Positions 44,498 through 54,121 of a stretch of 64,000 nucleotides of DNA are shown piece by piece. The notes under the pieces were generated by a model, which was given only the letters and a program-made list of their open reading frames with translations, made no database searches and was not told where the DNA came from. The translations under genes and the position numbers were made by a program. Positions within the stretch are counted from its first letter, which is position 1. Every line of letters begins with the position of its first letter. The DNA lies in the NCBI RefSeq assembly GCF_000981225.1, contig NZ_LAJC01000014.1, forward strand, positions 32,583-96,582. Direction: 5' to 3'. This stretch comes from Allosalinactinospora lopnorensis. Lineage in GTDB: Bacteria > Actinomycetota > Actinomycetes > Streptosporangiales > Streptosporangiaceae.

Positions 44498-46471
44498 GTG
44501 TCCGCCGTTCCTGACCTGCGCATCACCCTCGCCGGAGCCGAGCGCGTGGTGGCGACCGGAACGACGGCCGGTCAGGCGCTGGAGGCCGACGGGCGAACCG
44601 TGATCGCGGCGCGGGTCAACGGGGAACCGCGCGACCTCGCTCACGAGGTGGCCGATGGCGACGCCGTCGAGCCGGTCGCCATCGACTCCGGCGAGGGCCG
44701 CGCGATCCTGCGGCACTCCACCGCGCACGTGCTGGCCCAGGCCGTCCAGGAGCTGTTCCCCGAGGCCAAGCTGGGGATCGGTCCGCCCGTCGACAACGGC
44801 TTCTACTACGACTTCGACGTCGCCGAGCCGTTCACCCCGCAGGACCTCAAGCGCATCGAGAAGAGGATGCAGGAGATCGTCCGGCAGGGGCAGCGCTTCG
44901 ACCGCCGCGCGGTCTCGGAGGCCGACGCGCGCGCGGAACTCTCCACCGAGCCCTACAAGCTGGAGCTCATCGGGCTCAAAGGCGGTGCGGATGACGCCGC
45001 GGAAGGGGCGAGCGTCGAGGTCGGCGCGGGCGAGCTCACCATCTACGACAACGTGCACCCGCGTACCGGCGAGCTGTGCTGGAAGGACCTCTGCCGGGGC
45101 CCGCACCTGCCCACCACCAAGGTCATCCCGGCGTTCAAGCTGATGCGCTCGGCGGCGGCCTACTGGCGCGGAAGCGAGCTCAACCCGCAGTTGCAGCGCA
45201 TCTACGGCACCGCGTGGGAGAGCAGGGACGCGCTCAAGAGCTACCTGACCTTCCTGGAGGAGGCCGAGAAGCGCGACCACCGCAAGCTCGGCGCGGAACT
45301 GGACCTGTTCTCCTTCCCCGAGGAGCTGGGGTCCGGTCTTCCGGTGTTCCACCCCAAGGGGGGCGTGGTCCGCACGGAGATGGAGAACTACTCCCGGCGG
45401 CGGCACGAGGAGTCGGGCTACGAGTTCGTCAACACCCCGCACATTTCGAAGGCGAAGCTGTTCGAGACCTCCGGCCACCTGCCGAACTACGCCGAGGCCA
45501 TGTTCCCGGCCATGGCGTTCGAGGGGCAGGACTACTACCTCAAGGCCATGAACTGCCCGATGCACAACCTGATCTACCGGGCGCGCGGGCGGTCCTACCG
45601 CGAGCTGCCGCTACGGCTGTTCGAGTTCGGGACGGTGTACCGGTACGAGAAGTCCGGCGTTGTGCACGGCCTGACCCGCGCACGGGGCTTCACCCAGGAC
45701 GACTCGCACATCTACTGCACCAAGGAGCAGATGCCGGGTGAGCTCGACACCCTGCTCACCTTCGTGCTCGACCTGCTGCGCGACTACGGCCTGAACGACT
45801 TCTACCTGGAGCTGTCCACCCGCGGCGACTCCGACAAGTTCATGGGCGACCCCGAGGAGTGGGAAGAGGCCACCGAGGCGCTCCGGCAGGCCGCCGACAA
45901 GCAGGAACTGGAACTGGTCATGGACCCCGGCGGGGCCGCCTACTACGGCCCGAAGATCTCGGTGCAGGCGAAGGACGCCATCGGCCGAACCTGGCAGATG
46001 TCCACGATCCAGGTCGATTTCCAGCAGCCCAAGCGGTTCGGGCTGGAGTACACCGCTGCCGACGGCTCGCGGCAGCGTCCGGTGATGATCCACCGGGCGC
46101 TGTTCGGTTCGATCGAGCGCTTCTTCGGCGTGCTGTTGGAGCACTACGCCGGTGCGTTCCCGGCGTGGCTGGCTCCGGTGCAGGCCCTGGGGATCCCGAT
46201 CGCCGACGAGCACGTTCCGTACCTGGAGAAGGTCGTGGAGAGGCTGCGCGCCGAGGGGATCCGGGCGGAACTCGACTCCAGCGACGACCGGATGCAGAAG
46301 AAGATCCGCAATGCCCAGAAGCAGAAGGTTCCCTTCATGCTGCTGGCCGGGGACGACGATGTCAGCAAGGGCGCGGTGTCCTTCCGCTACCGCGACGGTT
46401 CGCAGAACAACGGCGTGGCCGTCGAGGACGCCGTCGCCGAGATCGCCGCGGCGGTTCGCGAACGGAGATAG
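44498..46471 (+). CDS. thrS: Threonyl-tRNA synthetase
   Basis: 657 residues, GTG start. Domains in order: TGS ([20 protein letters not shown]), the editing domain ([20 protein letters not shown]), the class II catalytic core with [20 protein letters not shown] (motif 1), the zinc Cys in [15 protein letters not shown], motif 2 [20 protein letters not shown] and motif 3 [19 protein letters not shown], and the anticodon-binding domain with [21 protein letters not shown] full-length essential enzyme charging tRNA-Thr. Confidence 0.97.
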   Translation: MSAVPDLRITLAGAERVVATGTTAGQALEADGRTVIAARVNGEPRDLAHEVADGDAVEPVAIDSGEGRAILRHSTAHVLAQAVQELFPEAKLGIGPPVDNGFYYDFDVAEPFTPQDLKRIEKRMQEIVRQGQRFDRRAVSEADARAELSTEPYKLELIGLKGGADDAAEGASVEVGAGELTIYDNVHPRTGELCWKDLCRGPHLPTTKVIPAFKLMRSAAAYWRGSELNPQLQRIYGTAWESRDALKSYLTFLEEAEKRDHRKLGAELDLFSFPEELGSGLPVFHPKGGVVRTEMENYSRRRHEESGYEFVNTPHISKAKLFETSGHLPNYAEAMFPAMAFEGQDYYLKAMNCPMHNLIYRARGRSYRELPLRLFEFGTVYRYEKSGVVHGLTRARGFTQDDSHIYCTKEQMPGELDTLLTFVLDLLRDYGLNDFYLELSTRGDSDKFMGDPEEWEEATEALRQAADKQELELVMDPGGAAYYGPKISVQAKDAIGRTWQMSTIQVDFQQPKRFGLEYTAADGSRQRPVMIHRALFGSIERFFGVLLEHYAGAFPAWLAPVQALGIPIADEHVPYLEKVVERLRAEGIRAELDSSDDRMQKKIRNAQKQKVPFMLLAGDDDVSKGAVSFRYRDGSQNNGVAVEDAVAEIAAAVRERR

Positions 46472-46658
46472 CAGCGCCTGAATTCCGCAGTCGGCGGGCA
46501 GACACGTGGTGACGGATCCGTGACGCGGAAAACGCCGGAGCTTTCGGCCGCGCCCGCACCGGAATCAGCCTATGCCCGCACCTGCGCCCGCGACGGTGCG
46601 AAGGCGCTCGAATCGCCGCCTACCGACTGCGGAACGTTCTCAGGAAGGAACGCCGACG

Positions 46659-47057
46659 TTATTTCCTGTAGGCATGAATCGGCGTGTCGCCTTTGTTGCT
46701 CACTTTGACCTTCTGCCCGCCGAAGAATCTCGTCGCGCAGTCCGATTCCCCGGCCTCCGGGGCCATGCGGAGAGCCGAGTTTACATCCATTGAGACGAAG
46801 TCGAGGTATGCCGCCACATACTCCTTGGACGTGTCGCTTCTGTTTGCGACGCAGAGGGTCGTGGGGAGGAACGTGCGGGTGTCCAGGTATCCGAAGTCTC
46901 CGCGCTCGGGTAGGTCCACACCGTCCGACGCCTCCCGTTCGGGGGTCCCGGCGGTGGCCTCCGACGCGGAGGCGGCGTGCGCGGTCGTGCCGAACATGGC
47001 TGCCGCCGCGAAAACGACGCCGACCCGCGTGATGTTCGAAACCCAACTGTTTTTCAA
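46659..47057 (-). CDS. Small secreted protein of unknown function
   Basis: 132 residues from a TTG at 47057 with AGAAGGG upstream. A signal peptide (KNSWVSNITRVGVVFAAAAM then FGTTAHAASA) is clear, with likely cleavage after AHA. The mature part has two Cys (TTLCVANRSDTSKEYVAAYL and GESDCATRFFGGQKVKVSNK) that may form a disulfide. I do not recognise it. Confidence 0.6.
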   Translation of the reverse strand: MKNSWVSNITRVGVVFAAAAMFGTTAHAASASEATAGTPEREASDGVDLPERGDFGYLDTRTFLPTTLCVANRSDTSKEYVAAYLDFVSMDVNSALRMAPEAGESDCATRFFGGQKVKVSNKGDTPIHAYRK

Positions 47058-47516
47058 TAGAGGACCCTTCTGAAACAGAACTCGCCCGGTGGCGAGCATC
47101 CAACGTATGTTTTATCCGGCAGCGCGGAAAATGGCCAAACCAGCCGTTCAGAGGGTCGGGGCCTCCGAGGGATGCTTCGGCCCGCGTTTCCGGAGGGCGG
47201 CGCGAAGGCGGTTCCGGGCCCCGGCCGCCGGTGGCGCATATCACTCAGTGAATCCGGGAATGAGTCTAGTGTTTCTCGTCGCGCAGGAGCGCCTCTTAAA
47301 GGGATCGACACTCCTGGTTAAGGTTGGTTTAGGGCGGCACTGCCCCTGTCGTCCAGGGAAGAGCCGTGGAATCCTCCGACTCAGGAACGGTGCGGAGGAC
47401 GCTGCGCCCGAAAGTCCGGCGGTGGTCGAGCGGCTGAGGCGGTGCGGCGGGCGGTAGCCGCGAACGCGGCTACCGGAGGCCGGAAGTGCGGTCCCGGGGC
47501 GCCGGAGCCGCTCTCC
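47058..47516. other. Gap with no recognised gene
   Basis: 459 bases between two minus-strand genes. The end near 47060-47200 should carry the promoter of the secreted protein gene. An AT-richer patch near 47290-47335 could be another promoter. Confidence 0.4.
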
Positions 47517-48212
47517 TCACATCCGCGGCGCCTGGGCCCACACGTGGGCGGGGACGCGTTCCAGGACGTCGATCAGGTAGTCGGCGGCCCGTGCGGCGTT
47601 GTCGGAGTCGAACTTGCCGCGCTGCCAGGCCAGCAGGTGGTCCCCATTGAAGCGGAGGGTGAGGTTTCGGATCCGCTCGTCGGTGAGCATCCACTCCGTC
47701 ATGTGCGGGTGCAGGACGTCGTGGGCGAACTGGTCGTTTTCGGTCCGGATCCGGAAGGCGGCGTTGAACCTTTCATTCGGCAACCGCAGGTCGTGGATGC
47801 CGACGAACTCCAGGAGCTTGTGGCCGAAGTGCTCCCGGGACACCTCGAGGGTCGGCCGCGCGGCCGGAAGCGGGATCGCCGTGATCTGGTGGTGGTGGGT
47901 CCTCGACGAGCTGTCCTCCCCGCTTCCGCTTCTCGTCGTGTACCTGTACTCGAACGCGAGGACCCGGTGGCCGCGGTGCGTGCCGGAGAGGACGTGCTGC
48001 ACCCGCCGGCCGCGCCCGCGGCCGAACGGGGCCCCGGAGAATCGGTTGACCAGGTCGGGCCGCTTCTCCGTGTACTGCCAGCCTCGCTGCCGCGCCCACT
48101 CGGTCAGCGCGGCGACCTTCCTGCGGTGCAGCCACGTGGAGACGGACAGGGCCACGACCGCCACGACGACGAAGACGAGGATGCCCGCCACCGCGTCCAT
48201 CGGTACGTCCAT
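47517..48212 (-). CDS. Conserved membrane-anchored protein, paralogue of the gene at 2674-3369
   Basis: 231 residues. One N-terminal helix (AVAGILVFVVVAVVALSVST) then ALTEWARQRGWQYTEKRPDL, HVLSGTHRGHRVLAFEYRYT, PTLEVSREHFGHKLLEFVGI and a C-terminal DYLIDVLERVPAHVW helix. It matches the protein at 2674-3369 in length and block order. The function is unknown; both copies are solitary genes. Confidence 0.75.
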   Translation of the reverse strand: MDVPMDAVAGILVFVVVAVVALSVSTWLHRRKVAALTEWARQRGWQYTEKRPDLVNRFSGAPFGRGRGRRVQHVLSGTHRGHRVLAFEYRYTTRSGSGEDSSSRTHHHQITAIPLPAARPTLEVSREHFGHKLLEFVGIHDLRLPNERFNAAFRIRTENDQFAHDVLHPHMTEWMLTDERIRNLTLRFNGDHLLAWQRGKFDSDNAARAADYLIDVLERVPAHVWAQAPRM

Positions 48213-48288
48213 CGGGGAACCTCACTCTGCAACGGGGGTTGATGGGACCTTGGATGTACCGAGCCCCTCCCAGGTTCCCCCGCGGGGC

Positions 48289-49443
48289 TCAGGTCGGCAA
48301 TCCGAGCTCCCGCGCGATCAGCATCCGCTGCACCTCCGAGGTGCCCTCGCCGATCTCCAGGATCTTGGCGTCGCGGTAGAACCGGCCCACCGGGTACTCG
48401 TTCATGAAGCCGTAGCCGCCGAAGATCTGCGTGGCGTCGCGCGAGTTGTCCATCGCGGCGTTGGAGGCCGCCAGTTTCGCGATGGCGGCCTGCTTCTTGA
48501 ACGGTTCGCCGGCCAGCATCCGGGAGGCGGCGTCGTAGTAGGCGAGGCGGGCCGTGTGCGCGCGGGCCTCCATGTCGGCGATCTTGAACTGGATGGCCTG
48601 GTACTGCCCGATATGCTTGCCGAAGGTCTCGCGTTCCGCGGCATAGCGCAGGCTCTCATCCACGCAGCCCTGCGCCAGGCCCACCGACAGTGCGGCGATC
48701 GCGATCCGGCCCTCGTCGAGGATCCGCAGGAACTGGGCGTAGCCGCGGCCCCGTTCGCCGACGAGGTTGGCCTGGGGCACCCGGCAGTCGTCGAAGACCA
48801 GCTCGTTGGTGTCGGAGGCGTTCCAGCCCACCTTGGAGTACTTCTGCCCCACGGAGAAGCCCGGTGTGCCGGCGGGGACCAGGATCGCCGAGATCTCCGG
48901 CCTCCCGTTGTCCCGCTCCCCGGTGACGGCCGTGACGGTGACCAGCACGGTGATGTCGGTACCGGAGTTGGTGATGAAGGACTTCGTCCCGTTGATCACC
49001 CACTCGCCGTCGACCGGCCGGGCCGTCGTGCGCGTGGCGCCGGCGTCCGAGCCCCCTCCCGGCTCGGTCAGTCCGAACGCGCCGAGCGCCTCGCCGGAGC
49101 ACAACCGGGGCAGCCACGTCTTCTTCTGTTCGTCGCTGCCGAACCGGTAGATCGGCATCGCGCCGAGGGATACCCCGGCCTCAAGGGTGATGGCCACCGA
49201 GGAGTCGACGCGCGCGAGCTCCTCCAGGGCCAGGCAGAGCGCGAAATAGTCGCCGCCCATGCCACCGTGCTCCTCGGGAAAGGGCAGGCCGAACAGGCCC
49301 ATCCGGCCCATCTTCGCGACGATGTCGTAGGGGAAGGCGCCCCGTTCGTAGTAGTCACCGATGACGGGGGCGACCTCCTCCCGTGCGAACGTCTCGACGG
49401 TGCGGCGGAGTTCCTCGTGTTCGGTGGAGAGTCCGTGGGGCAT
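48289..49443 (-). CDS. Acyl-CoA dehydrogenase
   Basis: 384 residues from ATG 49443. Blocks: FGLTEPGGGSDAGATRTTAR (FAD/substrate loop), WVINGTKSFITNSGTDITVL, FGKHIGQYQAIQFKIADMEA and QIFGGYGFMNEYPVGRFYRD near the catalytic Glu of the C-terminal helix domain. It oxidises an acyl-CoA to the enoyl-CoA with FAD. Being in one operon with the biotin carboxylase pair points to isovaleryl- or another branched acyl-CoA. Confidence 0.88.
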   Translation of the reverse strand: MPHGLSTEHEELRRTVETFAREEVAPVIGDYYERGAFPYDIVAKMGRMGLFGLPFPEEHGGMGGDYFALCLALEELARVDSSVAITLEAGVSLGAMPIYRFGSDEQKKTWLPRLCSGEALGAFGLTEPGGGSDAGATRTTARPVDGEWVINGTKSFITNSGTDITVLVTVTAVTGERDNGRPEISAILVPAGTPGFSVGQKYSKVGWNASDTNELVFDDCRVPQANLVGERGRGYAQFLRILDEGRIAIAALSVGLAQGCVDESLRYAAERETFGKHIGQYQAIQFKIADMEARAHTARLAYYDAASRMLAGEPFKKQAAIAKLAASNAAMDNSRDATQIFGGYGFMNEYPVGRFYRDAKILEIGEGTSEVQRMLIARELGLPT

Positions 49444-49448
49444 GGCGC

Positions 49449-51620
49449 TCACTCCTCGTGGGTGGCGGGTTCGGCGGAACCGGGCGGGGGTTCCGCCGGT
49501 TCCGGGGTGACGGCGGCCAGGACCGTGTCCAGGGCCACGGAGCGGCCGGGGTGCGCGTCGACCCGGGCCACAACGCCGTCGATAGGACTGGTGACCGTGT
49601 GCTCCATCTTCATCGCCTCGACGACGGCGACCGGGGTGCCGGCGGCGACATGCCGGCCCTGCTCCACCAGGACCGACAGTACGGTGCCCGGCATCGGACT
49701 GCGCACCGTGCCGTCGACCGCCGACTCGCGCTCGCGGATCGGAGCGAAGGCGGGCTCTTCGAGCAGTTGCCAGGTACCGCCCTCGTGGCCGAGCCAGAGG
49801 CTGCTGTCATCGGCGGCACGGGCGTAGTGTACCGTGTGTCCGCCGAAGGAGACGGCCAGTCGGCGTCCATCGGCGGAGCGGGAGGCGCGGGCGGGCACGG
49901 GAGCGGAGTCGCCCACGCGGACCTCGTAGTCGAGCGCGCCGGAGCGGTGCGGCGCGTCCGGCGGCACGGACCGCCGGATGGCCACGGCCACCGTGCCGAG
50001 TCGCGGTGCGCGCAGCCGCCACATGGTCCAGGCGGGGGCACCGATGCGCCATCCGTCGGGGACGTCGAAGCGGTCGGCGGCGGGGCCGGCGGGCTCCAGG
50101 TCGAGCTGGCGGTCCAGCGCCGCGGCGGCATAGAGCTCGTCGGGAACCTCCTCCCCCTCTTCGGGGAGCAGCTCGCGGTGGACGAGCTCGATGAGGTCGG
50201 TGCTGAGGTCCGCTGACACGACGCGGGGGTGCCGGAGCAACCGGCGCAGGTAACCGACGTTGGTGGTGCAACCGAGCAGGGTGTACTCGGCGAGCGCGGT
50301 GTCCATGCGGTCCAGCGCCGCCGCCCGGTCCGGCCCCCAGGTGACCACCTTGGCCAGCATGGGGTCGTAGGCGGAGGTGATCTCCGCGCCGCCGTCCACG
50401 CCGGAGTCGACGCGCACGTCGCTCCCTTCGGGTTCGCTGAGCAGCAGCACCCGGCCGCCGGTGGGCAGGAAGTCGCGCGCGGGGTCCTCGGCGTAGACGC
50501 GGGATTCCACCGCGTGCCCGGACATCCCGATGTCGGCCTGGGAGAAAGAGAGGGGGTCGCCCTTGGCGACGCGGAGCTGCAGTTCGACCAGGTCGACACC
50601 GCGCTGCCCGGCCACGGTGGCCACGGCCTCGGTGATCGGGTGCTCCACCTGCAGCCGGGTGTTCATCTCCAGGAAGGAGTAGTCGAGGGGGGAGGGGCTC
50701 TTCGCGGTGGAGTCTCCGGCCCCGCCCGCGTCTCCGGCCTGCACGATGAACTCGACCGTTCCCGCTCCCACGTAGCCGCAGGCCTTGGCCGCGGCGACCG
50801 CCGCCTCGCCCATAGCGGTGCGCTGGTCGGCGGTGAGCAGCGGGGAGGGTGCCTCCTCCACGATCTTCTGGTGCCTGCGCTGCAGGCTGCACTCGCGTTC
50901 CCCCAGATGCACGACGTTGCCGTGGGTGTCGGCGAGGACCTGGATCTCGATGTGCCGGGGCCGCTCCACGAAGCGTTCCACGAGCAGCGTCGCGTCGCCG
51001 AACGCCGCCCGCGCCTCGCGCCTGGCCGCGGCCGCCGCGGCCGCGAGGTCGACCGGGGTGCGGACGAGCCGCATACCCTTGCCACCGCCGCCGGCCGAGG
51101 GTTTGATCAGCAGCGGGTAGCCGACTTCGGCCGCCGCGCGCGCGAGTTGGTCCTCGTCCATCGGGGTGTCCGGCTCCTCGGCGAAGCCGGGGAGCAGCGG
51201 CACGCCCGCGGCGGCGACGGCGGATTTGGCCCGGATCTTGTCGCCCATCGCGTCGATCGCGGCGGCCGGGGGACCGACGAACACCAGCCCCGCCTCGGCG
51301 CAGGCGCGTCCGAACCCGGCGTTCTCCGACAGGAACCCGTACCCGGGGTGGACCATGCCCGCCCCGGCGGTGAGCGCGGCGTCGATGATGGCCGCCCCGT
51401 TGAGGTAACTGTCGGCGAGGTCCGCGCCGCCGACCCGTACCGCGGTGTCGGCGGCGTGTACGTGGCGGGCGTCGGGGTCGCCGTCGCTGTGGATCGCCAC
51501 CGAGCGCATTCCCAGCCGTCGCAGCGTGCGCATGATGCGCACGGCGATCTCACCCCGGTTGGCCACCAGAACGGTGGTCGCGCCGGCCGGGTTCGTCGCC
51601 GTCTGAGGATTCGTGTACAT
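49449..51620 (-). CDS. Acyl-CoA carboxylase alpha subunit (biotin carboxylase + biotin carrier)
   Basis: 723 residues. Biotin carboxylase domain (VLVANRGEIAVRIMRTLRRL; ATP-grasp KPSAGGGGKGMRLV; RDCSLQRRHQK-type block ECSLQRRHQKIVEEAPSP; FLEMNTRLQVEHPITE), a linker domain and the C-terminal biotin domain with the biotinyl Lys in VEAMKMEHTV. With the beta subunit 6 bases upstream and an acyl-CoA dehydrogenase 5 bases downstream, this fits 3-methylcrotonyl-CoA carboxylase of leucine breakdown; propionyl- or geranyl-CoA cannot be excluded. Confidence 0.88.
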   Translation of the reverse strand: MYTNPQTATNPAGATTVLVANRGEIAVRIMRTLRRLGMRSVAIHSDGDPDARHVHAADTAVRVGGADLADSYLNGAAIIDAALTAGAGMVHPGYGFLSENAGFGRACAEAGLVFVGPPAAAIDAMGDKIRAKSAVAAAGVPLLPGFAEEPDTPMDEDQLARAAAEVGYPLLIKPSAGGGGKGMRLVRTPVDLAAAAAAARREARAAFGDATLLVERFVERPRHIEIQVLADTHGNVVHLGERECSLQRRHQKIVEEAPSPLLTADQRTAMGEAAVAAAKACGYVGAGTVEFIVQAGDAGGAGDSTAKSPSPLDYSFLEMNTRLQVEHPITEAVATVAGQRGVDLVELQLRVAKGDPLSFSQADIGMSGHAVESRVYAEDPARDFLPTGGRVLLLSEPEGSDVRVDSGVDGGAEITSAYDPMLAKVVTWGPDRAAALDRMDTALAEYTLLGCTTNVGYLRRLLRHPRVVSADLSTDLIELVHRELLPEEGEEVPDELYAAAALDRQLDLEPAGPAADRFDVPDGWRIGAPAWTMWRLRAPRLGTVAVAIRRSVPPDAPHRSGALDYEVRVGDSAPVPARASRSADGRRLAVSFGGHTVHYARAADDSSLWLGHEGGTWQLLEEPAFAPIRERESAVDGTVRSPMPGTVLSVLVEQGRHVAAGTPVAVVEAMKMEHTVTSPIDGVVARVDAHPGRSVALDTVLAAVTPEPAEPPPGSAEPATHEE

Positions 51621-51626
51621 CCAGCT

Positions 51627-53252
51627 TCACATCCGGAAAACGCCGTAGCCGACCGGTTCCAGGGGGGTGTGCCTGGCTGCGGAAAGCGCCAGGGCGAGCA
51701 CGGTGCGGGTGTCTACGGGGTCGATCACACCGTCGTCCCAGATCCGGGCGGTCGAGTAATAGGGATTGCCTTGGTGCTCGTACTGCTCGCGGATAGGGGC
51801 CTTGAACTCCTCCTCGGCCTCCGCCGGCCATTCCGCCCCCTGAGCCGCCAACTGGTCGCGGTGCACCGTCGCCAGGACGGAGGCGGCCTGCTCGCCGCCC
51901 ATGACCGAGACGCGCGCGTTCGGCCACATCCACAGGAAGCGCGGTGAATAGGCCCGGCCGCACATGCTGTAGTTCCCCGCGCCGAACGATCCGCCGATCA
52001 CAACGGTGAACTTGGGGACTCGGGCGCAGGCGACGGCGGTGACCATCTTGGCCCCGTGCTTGGCGATGCCGCCGGCCTCGTAGTCGCGGCCCACCATGAA
52101 GCCGGAGATGTTCTGCAGGAACACCAGGGGGATCCGGCGGCGGTCGCACACCTCGATGAAGTGCGCCCCCTTCATCGCGGACTCGCTGAACAGCACCCCG
52201 TTGTTGGCGACGATGCCGACCGGGTGGCCGTGGATATGGGCGAACCCGGTCACCAGGGTGCTGCCGTACTCGGCCTTGAACTCGGTGAACTCGCTCGCGT
52301 CGACGACGCGGCCGATGACCTCGCGCACGTCGTAGGGGGTGCGGGTGTCGGTCGGGACCACGCCGTAGATCTCGGCGGGGTCGAGCTCGGGCGGGCGCGC
52401 GGGCTGCCGCTCCCACGCCGGTTCGGCCCGGGGGCCGAAGGTGGCGGCGATCTGGCGGACGATGGACAGCGCGTGCGCGTCGTCCTCGGCGAGGTGGTCG
52501 GTCACCCCGGAGGTCCGGGAGTGCACATCGCCGCCCCCGAGCTCGTCGGCGGTGACCACCTCGCCCGTCGCGGCCTTCACCAGCGGCGGTCCGCCGAGGA
52601 AGATCGTGCCCTGGTCGCGGACGATCACCGCCTCGTCGCTCATCGCCGGAACGTAGGCGCCGCCCGCGGTGCACGACCCCAGCACCGCGGCGATCTGCGG
52701 AATGCCGAGCCGCGACATCGTGGCCTGGTTGTAGAAGATCCGGCCGAAGTGCTCGCGGTCGGGGAAGACGTCGTCCTGCATGGGCAGGAACGCCCCGCCG
52801 GAGTCGACCAGGTACAGGCAGGGCAGCCGGTTGTGGAGGGCCACCTCCTGGGCGCGCAGGTGCTTTTTGACGGTCATCGGGTAGTAGCTGCCGCCCTTGA
52901 CCGTGGCGTCGTTGGCCACCACCACGACCTCGCGGCCGCGCACCCGGCCGACACCGGTGATCAGCCCGGCGCTGGTGGCGTCCTGTCCGTCGGCCCTGTA
53001 CAGGTCGTAGCCGGCCAGCGGAGACAGCTCGAGGAACGGCGATCCCGGGTCCAGCAGCGCGTGTACACGGTCGCGCGGCAGCAGCTTGCCCCGCTCGACG
53101 TGCCGGGTCCGGGTCTTCTCCGGGCCGCCCAGGGCCGCGGTCGCGAGGCGCTCGCGCAACTCGGCGGCCAGGGCGCGGTTGGCCTCGGCGTTGGCCTCGA
53201 ACGCCGCGCCGGCGGTGTCGACCGCCGATGCGAGCACGGGAGCCCTGCTCAT
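51627..53252 (-). CDS. Acyl-CoA carboxylase beta subunit (carboxyltransferase)
   Basis: 541 residues. Carboxyltransferase blocks: [40 protein letters not shown], the acyl-CoA and biotin oxyanion sites [16 protein letters not shown] and [20 protein letters not shown]. The GGSFGAGNY and [18 protein letters not shown] forms are characteristic of methylcrotonyl-CoA carboxylase beta. First gene of the operon with an upstream TetR operator. Confidence 0.88.
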   Translation of the reverse strand: MSRAPVLASAVDTAGAAFEANAEANRALAAELRERLATAALGGPEKTRTRHVERGKLLPRDRVHALLDPGSPFLELSPLAGYDLYRADGQDATSAGLITGVGRVRGREVVVVANDATVKGGSYYPMTVKKHLRAQEVALHNRLPCLYLVDSGGAFLPMQDDVFPDREHFGRIFYNQATMSRLGIPQIAAVLGSCTAGGAYVPAMSDEAVIVRDQGTIFLGGPPLVKAATGEVVTADELGGGDVHSRTSGVTDHLAEDDAHALSIVRQIAATFGPRAEPAWERQPARPPELDPAEIYGVVPTDTRTPYDVREVIGRVVDASEFTEFKAEYGSTLVTGFAHIHGHPVGIVANNGVLFSESAMKGAHFIEVCDRRRIPLVFLQNISGFMVGRDYEAGGIAKHGAKMVTAVACARVPKFTVVIGGSFGAGNYSMCGRAYSPRFLWMWPNARVSVMGGEQAASVLATVHRDQLAAQGAEWPAEAEEEFKAPIREQYEHQGNPYYSTARIWDDGVIDPVDTRTVLALALSAARHTPLEPVGYGVFRM

Positions 53253-53275
53253 CCCTGTCCCTTCTGGCCGCGCCT

Positions 53276-53316
53276 GTTAATGGTCGCTAACATGGTCGAT
53301 GTTAGTGAGTATTAAC
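53276..53316. promoter_or_regulatory. Nested symmetrical operator between the carboxylase operon and tetR
   Basis: Inner repeat CTAACAT-GGTCG-ATGTTAG (53287-53305) and outer GTTAAT ... ATTAAC (53276-53281 and 53311-53316) share one centre at 53296. The 41-bp site fills the divergent promoter region and is the likely target of the TetR protein encoded next to it. Confidence 0.7.
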
Positions 53317-53338
53317 ATCGGTGTCCAGAACACGGCGG

Positions 53339-53929
53339 ATGGAGCGTGACGAACGGATGACGAGCCGGGCAGTGGGCACACGCCGGGTGGAGATCCTGCG
53401 TGCCGCCGCCGAACTGTTCGCCGCGCGCGGCTTCCACGGCGTCTCGATCGAGGAGTTGGGGCGGGCCGTGGGAACCAGCGGTCCGGCGCTCTACCGGCAT
53501 TTTCCCGGCAAGGAGTCGCTGCTCGCCGCGATGCTGCTGGACGTGAGCGAACGGCTGGCGGCCGGCGGCCGCGAGCGGGTGGCCGCCGCCGCGGATCCGC
53601 GGGAGGCCCTGGAGTCGCTGCTGCGCGGGCATATCGCGTTCGCGTTGGGAGAGCCCGCGCTCATCACCGTGCACGACCGCGAGCTCGACAACGTGCCCGA
53701 GCCGGAGCGCCGCCGCATCCGGCGGCTGCAGAGAGGCTACGTGGAGGAATGGGTGCGGGTGCTCGCCCAACTGCGCGCGGACGGCCGCCCCGAACTGCTG
53801 CGCGCCACTGTGCACGCGACCTTCGGCCTGCTCAACTCCACTCCGCACAGTGCGGACGAGGTGCCGGGGGAGCAGATGGCCGAGCTGCTGCTGGACATGG
53901 GGGGCGCGGCGCTACTCGCGGGCGGATGA
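53339..53929 (+). CDS. TetR/AcrR family regulator of the acyl-CoA carboxylase operon
   Basis: 196 residues from ATG 53339 (ATG 53357 or GTG 53321 are alternatives). HTH: VEILRAAAELFAARGFHGVS and SIEELGRAVGTSGPALYRHF. The C-terminal half is of the kind common in TetR repressors of fatty/branched acyl-CoA use. It is divergent from the carboxylase genes with a nested operator between, so repression relieved by an acyl-CoA is the natural model. Confidence 0.8.
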   Translation: MERDERMTSRAVGTRRVEILRAAAELFAARGFHGVSIEELGRAVGTSGPALYRHFPGKESLLAAMLLDVSERLAAGGRERVAAAADPREALESLLRGHIAFALGEPALITVHDRELDNVPEPERRRIRRLQRGYVEEWVRVLAQLRADGRPELLRATVHATFGLLNSTPHSADEVPGEQMAELLLDMGGAALLAGG

Positions 53930-54121
53930 GGAGCGTGCGCCGGCTGCGGCGGACCCTGCGACAGCTCTTCCCGTAGGCTTTGGACACGTTTCACGTAGGG
54001 GGAAGCGGGCAGCCGAGTCACCGAACGGCCTATTCCGCCCGGCATCCGCGGGAGTCGTGGGGCCGCTTGACGCGTCTCGCGGATACGGTGCCGGGCCGTC
54101 TACGGGGAGAGTGGTCAGACG

